64,000 nucleotides of DNA from positions 3,100,001 to 3,164,000 of the forward strand of contig NZ_CP100762.1 in the NCBI RefSeq assembly GCF_024296665.1, written 5' to 3'. A program made the translations under genes and the position numbers. Shown piece by piece: positions 16,196 through 26,103 of the stretch (positions are counted from its first letter, which is position 1; the number at the start of each line of letters is the position of its first letter). Origin of the DNA: Salinilacihabitans rarus. GTDB lineage: Archaea > Halobacteriota > Halobacteria > Halobacteriales > Natrialbaceae. The notes below the pieces were generated by a model. The model searched no databases. It saw only the letters and a list, made by a program, of their open reading frames with translations, and was not told the origin of the DNA.

Positions 16196-17326
16196 TCAGT
16201 TGACGAAGTCGATGTCGCTTCCCTGTGGCTGGACGGCCTCCCCCTCCGGGCGGCCGTAGATCTGGGGCGACTCGACGCCGGTGACGACGATCATCGTGCG
16301 CATGCTCCCTTCGAGGTTCTCGTTGATCGAGGTCCCCCAGATGATACGCGCGTCGGGGTCGATCCGGTCGTAGATCTCCTCGACGACGCCCTCGGCCTCC
16401 TCGATGGACATGTCGTTGCCGCCGGTGACGTTGACCAGCGCGGAGTTGGCGCCGGAGATGTCGACGTCGAGCAGCGGCGAGCGAAGCGCCGTCTTGACCG
16501 AGTCCTCGGCTTTCGCCTCGGAGTCGGACTCGCCGAGGCCGATCATGGCGACGCCGCCCCGTTCCATGACCGTGCGGACGTCGGCGAAGTCGAGGTTGAC
16601 GAGGCCGGGTTTCGTGATCAGTTCCGTGATGCCTTTCACCGAGCGCATCAGCACCTCGTCGCTGACCTTGAACGCCTGCCGGACGGGGAGTTTGCCGACG
16701 GAGTCGAGCAGGCGGTCGTTCGGGACGACGATCACCGTGTCGGAGACGTCACGCAGCCGTTCGAGGCCGGCCTCGGCGTTCGTCCGGCGGACCTCGCCCT
16801 CCGCGGTAAAGGGCGTCGTGACGATCGAAATCGTCAGCGCGCCGGACTCGCGGGCGGCCTTGGCGACGACGGGCGCGGAGCCGGTGCCGGTGCCGCCGCC
16901 CAGCCCGGCGGTGACGAACACCATGTCCGAGCCCTCGATGGCGTCGTAGATGTCCTGCTGGCTCTCGAGGGCGGCCTCCTCGCCGACCTGCGGGAGCGAG
17001 CCGGCCCCCCGGCCGCCGGTCTTTTGCTCGCCCATCAGGATCTTCGTGTCGGCGTCGATCTCGACGAGGTGCTGGACGTCCGTGTTGGCGGCGACGAGTT
17101 TCGCGCCGTGGATGCCCTCCTCCTGCATCCGGTCGACGGTGTTGCCGCCGGCGCCCCCGCAGCCGACGACCGTGATGTCGGTCTGTAGCTCGTCGAGCAC
17201 GTCGAGCAGTTCGTCGTCGGTCATCGTCCCCGACGGGCCGTCTCCCGCCGGTTCTCCGCCGGCGGGGAACTCCTCGGCCTCCGCGGCCTCGGCCTCGTCG
17301 ATGGCGTCTTCGACAATGGAGTCCAT
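16196..17326 (-). CDS. ftsZ1: Cell division protein FtsZ1
   Basis: 376-residue tubulin-superfamily GTPase forming the division ring. It has the FtsZ glycine loop [15 protein letters not shown], the tubulin signature [13 protein letters not shown], and the T7 region [15 protein letters not shown] needed for GTP hydrolysis in the next subunit. The N-terminus [19 protein letters not shown] is the form seen in haloarchaeal FtsZ1, which organises division with FtsZ2. A GTAATTAC box at 17353-17360 is ~28 bp before the ATG. Confidence 0.95.
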   Translation of the reverse strand: MDSIVEDAIDEAEAAEAEEFPAGGEPAGDGPSGTMTDDELLDVLDELQTDITVVGCGGAGGNTVDRMQEEGIHGAKLVAANTDVQHLVEIDADTKILMGEQKTGGRGAGSLPQVGEEAALESQQDIYDAIEGSDMVFVTAGLGGGTGTGSAPVVAKAARESGALTISIVTTPFTAEGEVRRTNAEAGLERLRDVSDTVIVVPNDRLLDSVGKLPVRQAFKVSDEVLMRSVKGITELITKPGLVNLDFADVRTVMERGGVAMIGLGESDSEAKAEDSVKTALRSPLLDVDISGANSALVNVTGGNDMSIEEAEGVVEEIYDRIDPDARIIWGTSINENLEGSMRTMIVVTGVESPQIYGRPEGEAVQPQGSDIDFVN

Positions 17327-17352
17327 TCTTGGCCACAGTTAGAAGATGCAGT

Positions 17353-17360
17353 GTAATTAC
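17353..17360 (-). promoter_or_regulatory. TATA-like box of ftsZ1
   Basis: On the minus strand GTAATTAC lies ~28 bp before the ftsZ1 ATG, consistent with a leaderless transcript. It sits in one of the few AT-rich stretches of the region. Confidence 0.5.
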
Positions 17361-17484
17361 CTTTCCCCCACACGTCAGACGACTGTCTGACGAGAGACGC
17401 CTTCGTTGCGCGTCGAAACCGACGAAACCGGGCGTCGTCGGGGGTCGACGGCTCCGTTACGATCGCTGTCGTGACGGCGACCGA

Positions 17485-18810
17485 TCAGGTCGGGAACCGC
17501 CGCGTCCGCTCGACGGTCACGTCCTCGGGGCGGACGGTGTCGCCGTCGACCGTGACGGCGTCGCCCTCCGCGAGCGCGCCGAACTTCGGCCCGTGCGGGA
17601 CGCCCGCCTCGCGCGCGAGGTCCGGGTCGAACGCCGTCTCCTCGGCGACCACGGCGTCGTCCTCGACCCGGACGGCGTCGTACTTCCCGTCGAGGACCGC
17701 CGCCAGCGCCTCGACGACGTCGTCCAGCGCCCCGCGGTCGGGGAGGGCCGCGCGGTCGCCGACGCGACTCGCCCCGTTGCGCGTCTCGAAGGCGATCGCG
17801 TGCGAGGCGACCGCCGCCCACGTCGCCTCGGCGTCGATCCCCTCGGCGGTCGCGACCAGTTCCTCGGGGAGGTCGACGACCGCGAACGCGTCCGCGTCCG
17901 CGCGGGCCTCGCCGAACCGCACGCCGTCGACGACGGCGCCGAGGTCGGCCTCGACGGCCGCGACGAGGTCGAGCGGCCGGTCGCCGACCTCGCGGAGCCA
18001 CGTCTCGCTTGCGACCCGGTAGCCGAGGTCCTCGACGACGGCCTCGATGTCGGGGTAGTCGCCGTCGACCACCGCGAGGTCGGCCCCGCTGGCCTCGAAG
18101 GCGTACGCGACGACGTCCCGGTTCACCGCGGGGTCGCCCATCGCGTCGAGCGCCCAGTCGGCCGCGACGTGGCCGACGGTCCACGGCGTCTCGCGGACGA
18201 TCCGCCCGAACCGCGGGACGTAGTGGTTGCCGCCGAAGCCGACGATCGTTCGCTCGCGGTGGGTCTCGACGCCGCGCAGGTCGAGGATCGCCCGGGCGAC
18301 GGCCTCGGCGCCCGCGGGGTCGTCCCAGTGTTCGTCGTCGCTGCCGAGTTCGGCGAACAGCGACGGACAGCCGACGTCGGTGGGGCCGTGGTGGGTACAC
18401 TCCATCCCCACGTCGTAGCCCGGCGGCGCGTACTCGTCGAACGCCTCGACCAGCCGGGCCAGCGCGTTCGGGGCCGGTTCGGCCAACGCGGCGTCCTCGC
18501 CGCCGAACTCCGCGGGGCCGAAGTTGCCCGTGAAGTGGCCCGTGAGCAGGGCGCCGGTGTCGCCGGCGTGCCGGGAGGCGAACACCAGCAGGTCGGGGTC
18601 GGCGTCGAACGCTTCCGCGGGCCGTTCGAGGTAGATGTGGCGCGCGTCGAACGAGCGGAGTTCGAAGCCGTCGGTGCGGTAGTAGGTGCCGCCGCCGTCG
18701 CCGTCCGGCCGGGAGGGGTCCTCGCGGCGCTCCCAGTCGGCGAGGTCGCGGAGGGACTCGCAGATGTGGCCCGACACGCGGTCGGCACGGCTTTCGACGA
18801 TCGCGATCAT
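17485..18810 (-). CDS. dtdA: D-aminoacyl-tRNA deacylase (DTD2/GEK1 type)
   Basis: 441-residue enzyme that removes D-amino acids from mischarged tRNA. The N-terminal half is diagnostic: LLVFASRHAGDTGALLTGHF, HGPTDVGCPSLFAELGS, and VGFGGNHYVPRFG with HVAADWALDAMGD. Archaea use this DTD2-type protein instead of bacterial Dtd. The C-terminal ~190 residues are a less conserved haloarchaeal extension. The ATG is directly adjacent to the stop of the upstream exchanger gene, so the three minus-strand genes 17.5-21.2 kb may form one unit. Confidence 0.93.
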   Translation of the reverse strand: MIAIVESRADRVSGHICESLRDLADWERREDPSRPDGDGGGTYYRTDGFELRSFDARHIYLERPAEAFDADPDLLVFASRHAGDTGALLTGHFTGNFGPAEFGGEDAALAEPAPNALARLVEAFDEYAPPGYDVGMECTHHGPTDVGCPSLFAELGSDDEHWDDPAGAEAVARAILDLRGVETHRERTIVGFGGNHYVPRFGRIVRETPWTVGHVAADWALDAMGDPAVNRDVVAYAFEASGADLAVVDGDYPDIEAVVEDLGYRVASETWLREVGDRPLDLVAAVEADLGAVVDGVRFGEARADADAFAVVDLPEELVATAEGIDAEATWAAVASHAIAFETRNGASRVGDRAALPDRGALDDVVEALAAVLDGKYDAVRVEDDAVVAEETAFDPDLAREAGVPHGPKFGALAEGDAVTVDGDTVRPEDVTVERTRRFPT

Positions 18811-20148
18811 TCAATCGGCCTCCGGCGTCGGCGCGCGGCCGATCGCCTGTTGGGCAGTTGCGCCCGCAACCGTCATCAGTTCGGCGATAGCGCGGCGGCG
18901 GTGGACGAACAGGGCCGTCCCGAGCAGGACGTACACGGCCGTGAACGCGAGCAGCGACTGGTGGCTCAGGACCTCCGGGTTCGCCACGGGCAACACGCGC
19001 AACAACAGGAACTCGATGGTGACCTGCGAGCTAAAGAGCGCGAGCAACGCGACCGCCTCGCGGCCGGAGATTTCGAAGTTGACGAGGATCGCCAGCGCGA
19101 AGAACGACTGGGCGGCGGTCAGCCAGATTTCGAGTGCCTGTTTGTACTCGAACTCGAGGACGCCGTACTGGCCGAGGCCGAGCGAGTAGACGACCGCGAG
19201 CGTCCCGATCAGCAGCGTCCACTGGTTGAGTTTCGAGGAGATGAGGGCGTTGAACCCCGCGGTCGACCGCGACTTCAGCACGAGCACCGCGACGACGATG
19301 AGTTCGGGCGACTCGCTGGCCAGCGGCGCGACCCACTGGATCATGAAGAACTTCGGGATGCCGTAGTCGACGCCGAGTCCTTCGAGGCCGTGGGCGAACG
19401 CCTCGACGGCGAGCAGCAACATCACACCGGAGTAGGCGAACAGCCCGATCACGGTCGCGACGCGCTTTGGCCGCGCGTACGTCTGGAGGTACGCCGGCAC
19501 GCCGATGTGCTCCTCTTCGACCTCGACGCCCGCCTTGAGGATAATTGCGATGTAGAGGACGTAGAGGCCGACGAGGACGATCGTGTCCAGAATGTCGATC
19601 CCGCCCATCAGCGGGATGAAGAAGGCCCAGACCGTCGCCATCCCCAGAAAGAGGATCTCGATCGCGATGCCCCGGTCGAGCACCACCGAGTCGGCGAGGA
19701 CGCCGTCGCGGTGGCGGACCGAGACGTCCGCGACCTTCAGCGAACGCCGGAGGGTAAAGAGGGCGATCGCCGACCAGCCGAGGCCGATCAGGATGCGGTT
19801 CGCTCCGGTCATGTTCGCGATGGCGAGGTTGCCGGCCTCGATCCCGCGCTCGGTGCCGGCCTGGGCCCCGGCGGTCCACGCGTAGAGCGCGTCGACGGCG
19901 TACTCGGGGGCGACCGCGAGCACCGCGAGCACCGCGATGGCGAACGACCGCGGGACGTCCTTCTCGGCGGTCTCGGCCGCCCAGGCGAGCAGGAACGCCG
20001 CCCCCAGGATCGCGATACCGGTGAGGAGGACGGTCACGCCCGTCGAGAGCGCCTCGGCCGTCCCGGTCGTCCAGAGGGCTAGCCACGGGACCGTCAACGA
20101 GACGGCGACGACGACGGCGAACAGCGGGTGGCGAAGGCTGCTGGCCAT
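18811..20148 (-). CDS. Sodium:calcium antiporter, long form
   Basis: 445-residue cation exchanger with about ten membrane helices. The two alpha repeats are visible: LAVAPEYAVDALYAWTAGAQ followed by NLAIANMTGANRILIG, and PLASESPELIVVAVLVLKSR. The conserved acidic residues in those repeats bind Na+/Ca2+. A cytoplasmic hydrophilic loop (KAGVEVEEEHIGVPAYLQTY) lies mid-protein. The ATG at 20148 opens the first hydrophobic segment; the far longer open frame upstream is antisense to other sequence. It is immediately upstream of dtdA. Confidence 0.85.
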   Translation of the reverse strand: MASSLRHPLFAVVVAVSLTVPWLALWTTGTAEALSTGVTVLLTGIAILGAAFLLAWAAETAEKDVPRSFAIAVLAVLAVAPEYAVDALYAWTAGAQAGTERGIEAGNLAIANMTGANRILIGLGWSAIALFTLRRSLKVADVSVRHRDGVLADSVVLDRGIAIEILFLGMATVWAFFIPLMGGIDILDTIVLVGLYVLYIAIILKAGVEVEEEHIGVPAYLQTYARPKRVATVIGLFAYSGVMLLLAVEAFAHGLEGLGVDYGIPKFFMIQWVAPLASESPELIVVAVLVLKSRSTAGFNALISSKLNQWTLLIGTLAVVYSLGLGQYGVLEFEYKQALEIWLTAAQSFFALAILVNFEISGREAVALLALFSSQVTIEFLLLRVLPVANPEVLSHQSLLAFTAVYVLLGTALFVHRRRAIAELMTVAGATAQQAIGRAPTPEAD

Positions 20149-20243
20149 ACGTCCCCTCAGCGCCACGGCCGGCCTATGGCTTTCGCTTGCCGACGGCCGG
20201 ACTTGGGGGCCGGGTGGGACGCCGAGACCGCCGCACACGCCGG

Positions 20244-21188
20244 TCAGGGGAACAGCAGGTAGACGAAGACCGCGTAGCCGCCGACGAGGATCGCGCCGTC
20301 GCGCCGCGACAGTTCGCGGCCCCATCGCATCATCGCGACGAGGACGAGGGTGAACGCGACCATCGCGGGCAGTTCGAACCGGACGGTGCTCGGCGAGACG
20401 GAGATGGGGACGATCAGCGCGACGAGCCCCAGCACCGCGAGGACGTTGTAGATGTTCGAGCCGACGACGTTGCCGACGGCGAACGACGTCTCGCCGCGGA
20501 GCGCGCCGACGGCCGAGGCCGCGAGTTCGGGCAGCGAGGTGCCGAGCGCGAGGACGGTGAGGCCGACGAACAGTTCGGAGAAGCCCATCCCGAGCAACAG
20601 CCCCGTCCCCCCGCGGACGAGCCACCGGGAGCCGATCACGAGCGCGACCAGCCCCGCGAGCACGAGCGCCACGTCCCGGGCGGAGGCGCCGTCGCCCGCC
20701 TCGGGGTGGTCCGGGAGCGGTGCGGGGTTCGCGTTGAGCGAGTAGACGAGGTAGGCGGTGAACGCCGAGAGGACGAGCAGGAACACGGCCCCTTCGAGGC
20801 GGCCGATCCGGCCGTCCACGGCGAACCCGAGCAACAGCAGCGCCGCGAGCACCATGAACGGGACGTGCCGGCGCATGGCGGCGTCGCTGATCGACAGCGG
20901 CCGGATCAGCGCGGAGAGGCCGAGGACGAGCCCCACGTTCGCGACGTTCGAGCCGACGATCGCGCCGAGGCCGACGTCGGTCGAGACGTCGAGCGCGCCG
21001 ATCGTCGCGACGAACAGTTCGGGGGCGGTCGTCGCGAACGCGATGACGGTCACGCCCACGGTCGCGGCCCGCAGGCCGATGCCGATCGCGAGGCGACCCG
21101 CACCGGCGACGAGCAACTCGGCGCCGCCGTAGAGCGCGACGACGCCCCCGGCCAGCAACAGGAGGTGCAGGGCGACGTCGGGGAGCAT
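20244..21188 (-). CDS. Sodium/calcium exchanger, YrbG/CaxA type
   Basis: 314-residue exchanger with ten predicted helices and two clear alpha repeats: FATTAPELFVATIGAL with GAIVGSNVANVGLVLGLSAL, and LGTSLPELAASAVGALRG with GNVVGSNIYNVLAVLGLVAL. The GSN and PEL motifs are the ion-binding elements of the Methanocaldococcus NCX family. It is a different subfamily from the neighbouring 445-residue exchanger, so the pair is not a recent duplication. The ATG at 21188 precedes the first helix. Confidence 0.93.
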   Translation of the reverse strand: MLPDVALHLLLLAGGVVALYGGAELLVAGAGRLAIGIGLRAATVGVTVIAFATTAPELFVATIGALDVSTDVGLGAIVGSNVANVGLVLGLSALIRPLSISDAAMRRHVPFMVLAALLLLGFAVDGRIGRLEGAVFLLVLSAFTAYLVYSLNANPAPLPDHPEAGDGASARDVALVLAGLVALVIGSRWLVRGGTGLLLGMGFSELFVGLTVLALGTSLPELAASAVGALRGETSFAVGNVVGSNIYNVLAVLGLVALIVPISVSPSTVRFELPAMVAFTLVLVAMMRWGRELSRRDGAILVGGYAVFVYLLFP

Positions 21189-21295
21189 GCTGGGGGATAC
21201 TCACGACCGGGGCATAAGGCGTGCGAAACGTCCGGGCGGGTGCGAAACCCTGCCGCGGTCACACTGGTTATGGTCGCGCCCTCCCGAGTGCGGGT

Positions 21296-22096
21296 ATGCA
21301 GGTCTACGGACTCGTCGGCAACCCGGTCGGCCACTCGCTGTCGCCGCCGATGCACGAGGCGGCGTACGACGAACTGGGCCTCGACGCCCGCTACGTCACC
21401 TTCGAACCCGACCCCGACGCCCTCGCTGCCGCCCTCCGCGGCGCCGACGCGCTCGGGATTCGAGGGCTGAACGTCACCATCCCGTTCAAGCGCGACGCCC
21501 TCGAACTGGTGGAACCGGACGCCCTCGCCGCCCGCATCGGCGCGGTGAACACGGTCGACCTCTCGGGGGCCGAGGCGACCGGCCACAACACCGACGCCGC
21601 CGGCGCGATCCGCGCGCTGCGGGACCACGACGTCGCGCTCGACGGCGCGGACGCGGTCGTCGTCGGCGCCGGCGGCGCCGGGCGGGCCGTCGCGTTCGGC
21701 CTGTCCGACGCCGGGGCCTCGGTCTCGGTCGCCAACCGGACCGTCGTGACGGCCCGCGACCTCGCCGACGAGGTGCCGGGCGCGGCGGGCCACGACCTCG
21801 TGGCGCTGCCGGACCTGCTCGCGGACGCCGACGTGCTGGTCAACGCGACCAGCGTCGGGATGGAGGAGGACGCCTCGCCGGTGCCCGCCGAGGCGCTACA
21901 CGGCGACCTCGCGGTGCTGGACGCGGTCTACCGGCCGCTGGAGACGCGGCTGCTCCGGGACGCCCGCGAGGCGGGCGCGCGGACGGTCGACGGCGCGTGG
22001 ATGCTGCTCTACCAGGGCGTCGAGGCGTTCGAGCGGTGGACGGGCGAGCGAGCGCCGGTCGACGTGATGAACGAGACGCTCCGTTCGCGGCTGTGA
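21296..22096 (+). CDS. aroE: Shikimate dehydrogenase
   Basis: 266-residue NADP-dependent enzyme reducing 3-dehydroshikimate to shikimate in aromatic amino acid synthesis. Substrate-binding motif GNPVGHSLSPPMHEAAYDEL, RGLNVTIPFK with the catalytic Lys, NTDAAGAIRAL, and the nucleotide site VVGAGGAGRAVAFGLSDAGA are all in order, ending in GVEAFERWTGERAPV. The chorismate pathway link fits the pab genes 1 kb downstream. The ATG at 21296 starts the MQVYGLVGNP segment common to the family. Confidence 0.96.
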   Translation: MQVYGLVGNPVGHSLSPPMHEAAYDELGLDARYVTFEPDPDALAAALRGADALGIRGLNVTIPFKRDALELVEPDALAARIGAVNTVDLSGAEATGHNTDAAGAIRALRDHDVALDGADAVVVGAGGAGRAVAFGLSDAGASVSVANRTVVTARDLADEVPGAAGHDLVALPDLLADADVLVNATSVGMEEDASPVPAEALHGDLAVLDAVYRPLETRLLRDAREAGARTVDGAWMLLYQGVEAFERWTGERAPVDVMNETLRSRL

Positions 22097-22184
22097 GGGC
22101 CTAACACGGCCGCGAGCGTGCTCGCGGTGGGGTCTTATCCGGTATCGGACGACTTTAAGTGTAGGTGGGATCAATGATTGACCA

Positions 22185-22985
22185 ATGGCGATCATCCAGA
22201 AACTGAAGTCGATGCTCGGACTAGACGACTCGGGTGCGAATCGCGACCGACCGCGCGACGTTGGCGTGACGGTCGAGCGAGAGCGCGAGCAGAGCCCCGA
22301 CTCGTCGAACGGCGCGAGCGGCGAGACGGTCGTTCCGAGCAGCGTCACGGAAGCCGAGAGCGAGCAAGCGGACGAGACGGAAACCGAGACCGAGGAGGAG
22401 GCCGAACCCGAGACCGAGGAGGAGGCCGAACCCGAGACCGAGGAGGAGGCCGAACCCGAGACCGAGGAGGAGACGGAAACCGAGACCGAGGAGGAGGCCG
22501 AACCCGAGGTCGAGGAAGAAGCCGAAGCCGAGACGGAACCTGAGGTCGAGGAAGAGACCGAACCCGAAGTCGAGGAGGAGGCCGAACCCGAGGTCGAGGA
22601 GGAGACGGAACCTGAGGTCGAGGAAGAAGCCGAGGCCGAGGTCGAGGAGGAGACGGAAACCGAGACCGAACCCGAAGTCGAGGAAGAGACCGAACCCGAA
22701 GTCGAGGAGGAGACGGAAGCCGACGCGTCCGCGGAAGACGCGGCGGCCGACGAGGAGGCCGACGAATCCGCGACGGCCGACGACGCGGAACCCGAGGACG
22801 AACCCGAACCCGTCCCCGTCGACGAACTCAAGGGGATCGGGCCGGCCTACGCCGACCGGCTGACCGACGCCGGCATCGAGACGGTGAGCGACCTCGCGGC
22901 GGCCGACGCGGACGAACTCGCCGGGGACACGGACATCTCCGAGAAGCGCGTCCAGGGCTGGATCGACCGCGCGAAGTCCCAGTAA
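22185..22985 (+). CDS. Helix-hairpin-helix protein with long acidic repeat
   Basis: 266-residue protein in three parts: a short N-terminal segment ([20 protein letters not shown]), an almost pure Glu/Thr/Ala/Pro/Val low-complexity region from about 58 to 180, and a C-terminal helix-hairpin-helix domain ([20 protein letters not shown], then [20 protein letters not shown]). The HhH domain is the kind found in DNA-binding and ribosomal-type proteins. The middle is encoded by tandem 24-bp units and probably forms a disordered acidic stalk; its length may vary between strains. Confidence 0.8.
   Translation: MAIIQKLKSMLGLDDSGANRDRPRDVGVTVEREREQSPDSSNGASGETVVPSSVTEAESEQADETETETEEEAEPETEEEAEPETEEEAEPETEEETETETEEEAEPEVEEEAEAETEPEVEEETEPEVEEEAEPEVEEETEPEVEEEAEAEVEEETETETEPEVEEETEPEVEEETEADASAEDAAADEEADESATADDAEPEDEPEPVPVDELKGIGPAYADRLTDAGIETVSDLAAADADELAGDTDISEKRVQGWIDRAKSQ
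22386..22457 (+). repeat. Tandem 24-bp coding repeat, three perfect copies
   Basis: Three contiguous identical 24-bp units (22386-22409, 22410-22433, 22434-22457) encode ETEEEAEP. Degenerate copies continue to about 22720, with Val replacing Thr in many. The repeats keep the frame and code for the acidic stalk of the HhH protein. Confidence 0.9.
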
Positions 22986-23044
22986 GCGGCCGCGCTTCTC
23001 CGGGAACCGCAAGAGCGTTAGCCCGCCGTATCTTCCGTCGCGAC

Positions 23045-24568
23045 ATGACCGACCCGCGCGTCGTCACGACCCCGTCCGCGTTCCGCCGCGTCGCCGCCGA
23101 CGCCGCGGACGGCGCACGCGTCCCCGTCGAGGTTCGGGTTACCGTCCCCGACCCCTTCCTCGCCTACCGCCGGGCCCGCGACGGCCCCGGCGGCGCCTTC
23201 CTCGAGACGACCGGCGGCCAGTCGGGGTGGGGCTACTTCGGCGTCGACCCCGTCGACCGGCTGACGGTCGGCCCCGACGCGGTCGCCCGCGGCGACGAGG
23301 CGTCGCCGACGCTCGCCGCGCTGGAGGGGTTGCTCGCGGGCGAACCCCTCGCCCGCGGCGACTGCGACGTCCCCTGTCCCTGCGGCGCCGTCGGCTGGCT
23401 CTCCTACGATATCGCCCGCGAACTCGAGACCCTGCCCGGCGACGCCGCGGACGACCGCGGCCTGCCCCGTCTGGAGGTCCGCGTCTACGACCGCCTCGCG
23501 GCGTGGGAGGCGCCGGCCGACGGCGACGTCACGCTCCGGATCGCCGCGTGTCCGCGCGTCCCCGCCGACGCCGACCTCGATTCGATCTACGAGCGCGGCC
23601 GCGAGCGGGCGCTCGCGCTCGCACGGGCGGCCCTGACCGGCGACCCCGCCGTCGGCGACCCACCCGTCGCGGCGACCGAGGCGACCTTCCGGAGCGAGTG
23701 CGGCCGGGCGGCGTTCGCCGACCGCGTCCGCCGGGTCAAAGAGTACGTCCGCGCTGGCGACACCTTCCAGACGAACGTCTCCCAGCGACTGGTCGCGCCC
23801 GCGGCGGTCCACCCGGTCGACGCCTACGACGCCCTCCGGCGGGTGAACCCGGCGCCGTACTCCTGTCTGCTCGAGTTCCGCGCGGCCGACATCGTGAGCG
23901 CGAGCCCCGAACTGCTGCTCGAACGCGACGGCGCGTTCGTCCGCACCGAACCCATCGCCGGCACCCGCCCCCGCGGCGAGACGCCCGAGGAGGACGCGGA
24001 TCTGGAGGCCGACCTGCGTTCCGACGGGAAGGAGCGCGCCGAGCACGCGATGCTGGTCGACCTCGAACGCAACGACCTCGGGAAGGTCTGCGAGTTCGGC
24101 TCCGTCGAGGTCGCGGAGTACCGGCGGGTCGACCGCTACTCGGCGGTGATGCACCTCGTCTCGGAGGTGACCGGCCGCCTGCGCGCGGACGCGACGCTCG
24201 CAGACGCCATCGCGGCGGTCTTCCCCGGCGGGACGATCACCGGCGCGCCCAAACCGCGGACGATGGAGATCGTCGACGAACTCGAAGCGACCCGTCGGGG
24301 GCCGTACACCGGCAGCGTCGGCCTCTTCGGCTTCGACGGCCGGGCGACGCTGAACATCGTCATCCGGACGCTCGTGCGCCACGCCGCGGAGTACCACCTC
24401 CGGGTCGGCGCGGGAATCGTCCACGACTCCGACCCCGACCGCGAGTACGACGAGACGCTCGCGAAGGGCCGCGCGCTGCTCGACGCCGTCGACGCGGCCC
24501 TCGGCGAGCGGGCGGCGATGGCGCTGGCGGCCGACGGCGGCGAGTCGGGAGGTGTCGCGGATGAGTGA
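23045..24568 (+). CDS. pabB: Aminodeoxychorismate synthase component I (TrpE/PabB family)
   Basis: 507-residue chorismate-utilising enzyme. Conserved segments are [85 protein letters not shown] and [17 protein letters not shown]. It is called PabB from its operon with a glutamine amidotransferase and a class IV aminotransferase. The PIAGTRPRG motif carries Ala where many PabB proteins have a catalytic Lys, the anthranilate-synthase pattern, so TrpE activity cannot be excluded. Its stop overlaps pabA. Confidence 0.85.
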   Translation: MTDPRVVTTPSAFRRVAADAADGARVPVEVRVTVPDPFLAYRRARDGPGGAFLETTGGQSGWGYFGVDPVDRLTVGPDAVARGDEASPTLAALEGLLAGEPLARGDCDVPCPCGAVGWLSYDIARELETLPGDAADDRGLPRLEVRVYDRLAAWEAPADGDVTLRIAACPRVPADADLDSIYERGRERALALARAALTGDPAVGDPPVAATEATFRSECGRAAFADRVRRVKEYVRAGDTFQTNVSQRLVAPAAVHPVDAYDALRRVNPAPYSCLLEFRAADIVSASPELLLERDGAFVRTEPIAGTRPRGETPEEDADLEADLRSDGKERAEHAMLVDLERNDLGKVCEFGSVEVAEYRRVDRYSAVMHLVSEVTGRLRADATLADAIAAVFPGGTITGAPKPRTMEIVDELEATRRGPYTGSVGLFGFDGRATLNIVIRTLVRHAAEYHLRVGAGIVHDSDPDREYDETLAKGRALLDAVDAALGERAAMALAADGGESGGVADE

Positions 24569-25211
24569 GACGCGGATCCTCGTCGTGGACAACTACGACT
24601 CGTTCGCGTACAACCTCGTCCAGTACGTGGGCGAGGTCGCCGACGAGGTGGTCGTCCGACGCAACGACGAGGTCGACGTCGCGGACGTGCGCGCCCTCGA
24701 CCCGACCGGCGTCGTCGTCTCGCCGGGCCCCGGCACCCCCGAGGAGGCGGGGGTCTCGATCCCGCTGTTCGCCGAGACCGCGTATCCGATCCTCGGGGTC
24801 TGCCTCGGCCACCAGGCGCTCTGTGCGGCCGCGGGCGCGTCGGTCGTCCGCGCCCCGGAGGTCGTCCACGGCAAGCCCTCGACCGTCGTCCACGACGGTG
24901 AGGGGATCTTCGCGGGGCTGCCGGAGCGCTTCCGGGTGGGCCGGTACCACTCGCTCGCGGTCGCGCGGGAAACCCTCCCCGACGTCCTGTGCGAGACCGC
25001 CAGCACGGCCGACGGGCGCGGCGTCCCGATGGCGGTCCGCCACCGCGAGAAGCCCCACGTCGGCGTGCAGTTCCACCCGGAGAGCATCCTGACGCGGGAG
25101 GCCGCGGAACCGAACCGGGGCGAGAGCATCTCGCTCGACGTCGGAAAGACGATGATCCGGAACTTCTGTTCGTTCGCGGCGCGTCCGGCCGCGATCGAGG
25201 GCGGGGGGTGA
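24561..25211 (+). CDS. pabA: Glutamine amidotransferase, aminodeoxychorismate synthase component II
   Basis: 216-residue class I glutamine amidotransferase supplying ammonia to PabB. It contains [28 protein letters not shown], the nucleophile loop GVCLGHQAL and the catalytic His/Glu segment GVQFHPESI. The ATG at 24561 lies inside the end of pabB (8-bp overlap), so translation is coupled. Like PabB, it could equally serve anthranilate synthase; the neighbouring aminotransferase favours the folate-type assignment. Confidence 0.9.
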   Translation: MSETRILVVDNYDSFAYNLVQYVGEVADEVVVRRNDEVDVADVRALDPTGVVVSPGPGTPEEAGVSIPLFAETAYPILGVCLGHQALCAAAGASVVRAPEVVHGKPSTVVHDGEGIFAGLPERFRVGRYHSLAVARETLPDVLCETASTADGRGVPMAVRHREKPHVGVQFHPESILTREAAEPNRGESISLDVGKTMIRNFCSFAARPAAIEGGG

Positions 25212-25215
25212 TCCG

Positions 25216-26085
25216 GTGGCCGACGACCGCCTGTACCACGTCGACGGCGACCTCGTCCCGGCGAGCGAGGCGACGGTGCGCGTCGACGACCGCGGCTTCC
25301 GGTACGGCGACGCCGCCTTCGAGACCCTGCGGGCCTACGGCGGCGAGGTCTTCGCGTGGGAGGCCCACGCCGACCGCCTCGACCGGACCTGCGAGGCGCT
25401 CTCGCTCGACCACGGCCTCTCGCGGGCGGACCTCCGCGACCGCATCGACGAGACGCTGGCGGCCAACGACCTCCGGGACGCCTACGTCAGGCTGTCGATC
25501 ACCCGCGGCGTCCAGCCCGGCAAACTCGCCCCCCGGCCCGAGGTCGACCCGACGGTCGTCGTCTACACGAACCCGCTCCCGCGCGGCGGCCGCGCGGGCG
25601 AGGCCGTCTGGGACGGGCCGGCGACCCTCGAAACCGTCGAGACGCGCCGAATTCCCGACGCCGCGGTCCCGTCGGCGGCGAAGACGCACAACTACCTCAA
25701 CGGCATCCTCGCACGGGCGGAACTCGGGGACGCCGACGAGGCGCTGCTGTGTGACCTCGACGGCTCCGTCGCGGAGGGGGCGACGAGCAACGTCTTCTTC
25801 GTCCGCGAGGACGGCCTGCACACGCCGACGACCGACGGCCCGGTCCTCCCGGGGATCACGCGCGACATCGTCCTCGAACTGGCGGCCGAGGCGGACGTGC
25901 CGACCCACGAAGGGCGGTACGACCCCGCGGACGTCCGCGGGGCCGAGGAGGTCTTCCTGACGAACACCACCTGGGAGGTCCGACCCGTCGCGGCCGTCGA
26001 CGGGGTCGCCGTCGAGCGTGGCCCCGTGACGGACCTGCTGGCGCGGCTGTACGACGAGCGCGTCGAGGCGGCGTGTTATCGGTAG
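25216..26085 (+). CDS. pabC: Class IV aminotransferase, probable aminodeoxychorismate lyase
   Basis: 289-residue PLP enzyme of fold type IV. FRYGDAAFETLRAYGG, the PLP-lysine segment AAKTHNYLNGILARAEL, and EGATSNVFFVRED are in family order. In this operon it most likely converts aminodeoxychorismate to p-aminobenzoate; branched-chain or D-amino acid aminotransferase activity is the alternative within the same family. The GTG start at 25216 lies five bases after the pabA stop, completing a three-gene operon. Confidence 0.85.
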   Translation: MADDRLYHVDGDLVPASEATVRVDDRGFRYGDAAFETLRAYGGEVFAWEAHADRLDRTCEALSLDHGLSRADLRDRIDETLAANDLRDAYVRLSITRGVQPGKLAPRPEVDPTVVVYTNPLPRGGRAGEAVWDGPATLETVETRRIPDAAVPSAAKTHNYLNGILARAELGDADEALLCDLDGSVAEGATSNVFFVREDGLHTPTTDGPVLPGITRDIVLELAAEADVPTHEGRYDPADVRGAEEVFLTNTTWEVRPVAAVDGVAVERGPVTDLLARLYDERVEAACYR

Positions 26086-26103
26086 TCAGGACCCCCGGCG
26101 GCG

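Noticed and set aside
18811-21204. 797-residue continuous minus-strand frame
   Set aside because: Only the C-terminal 445 residues are protein-like; the front is antisense to the other exchanger in a high-GC region where stops are rare.
23227-24564. 445-residue plus-strand Arg-rich frame
   Set aside because: Shadow of pabB in another frame.
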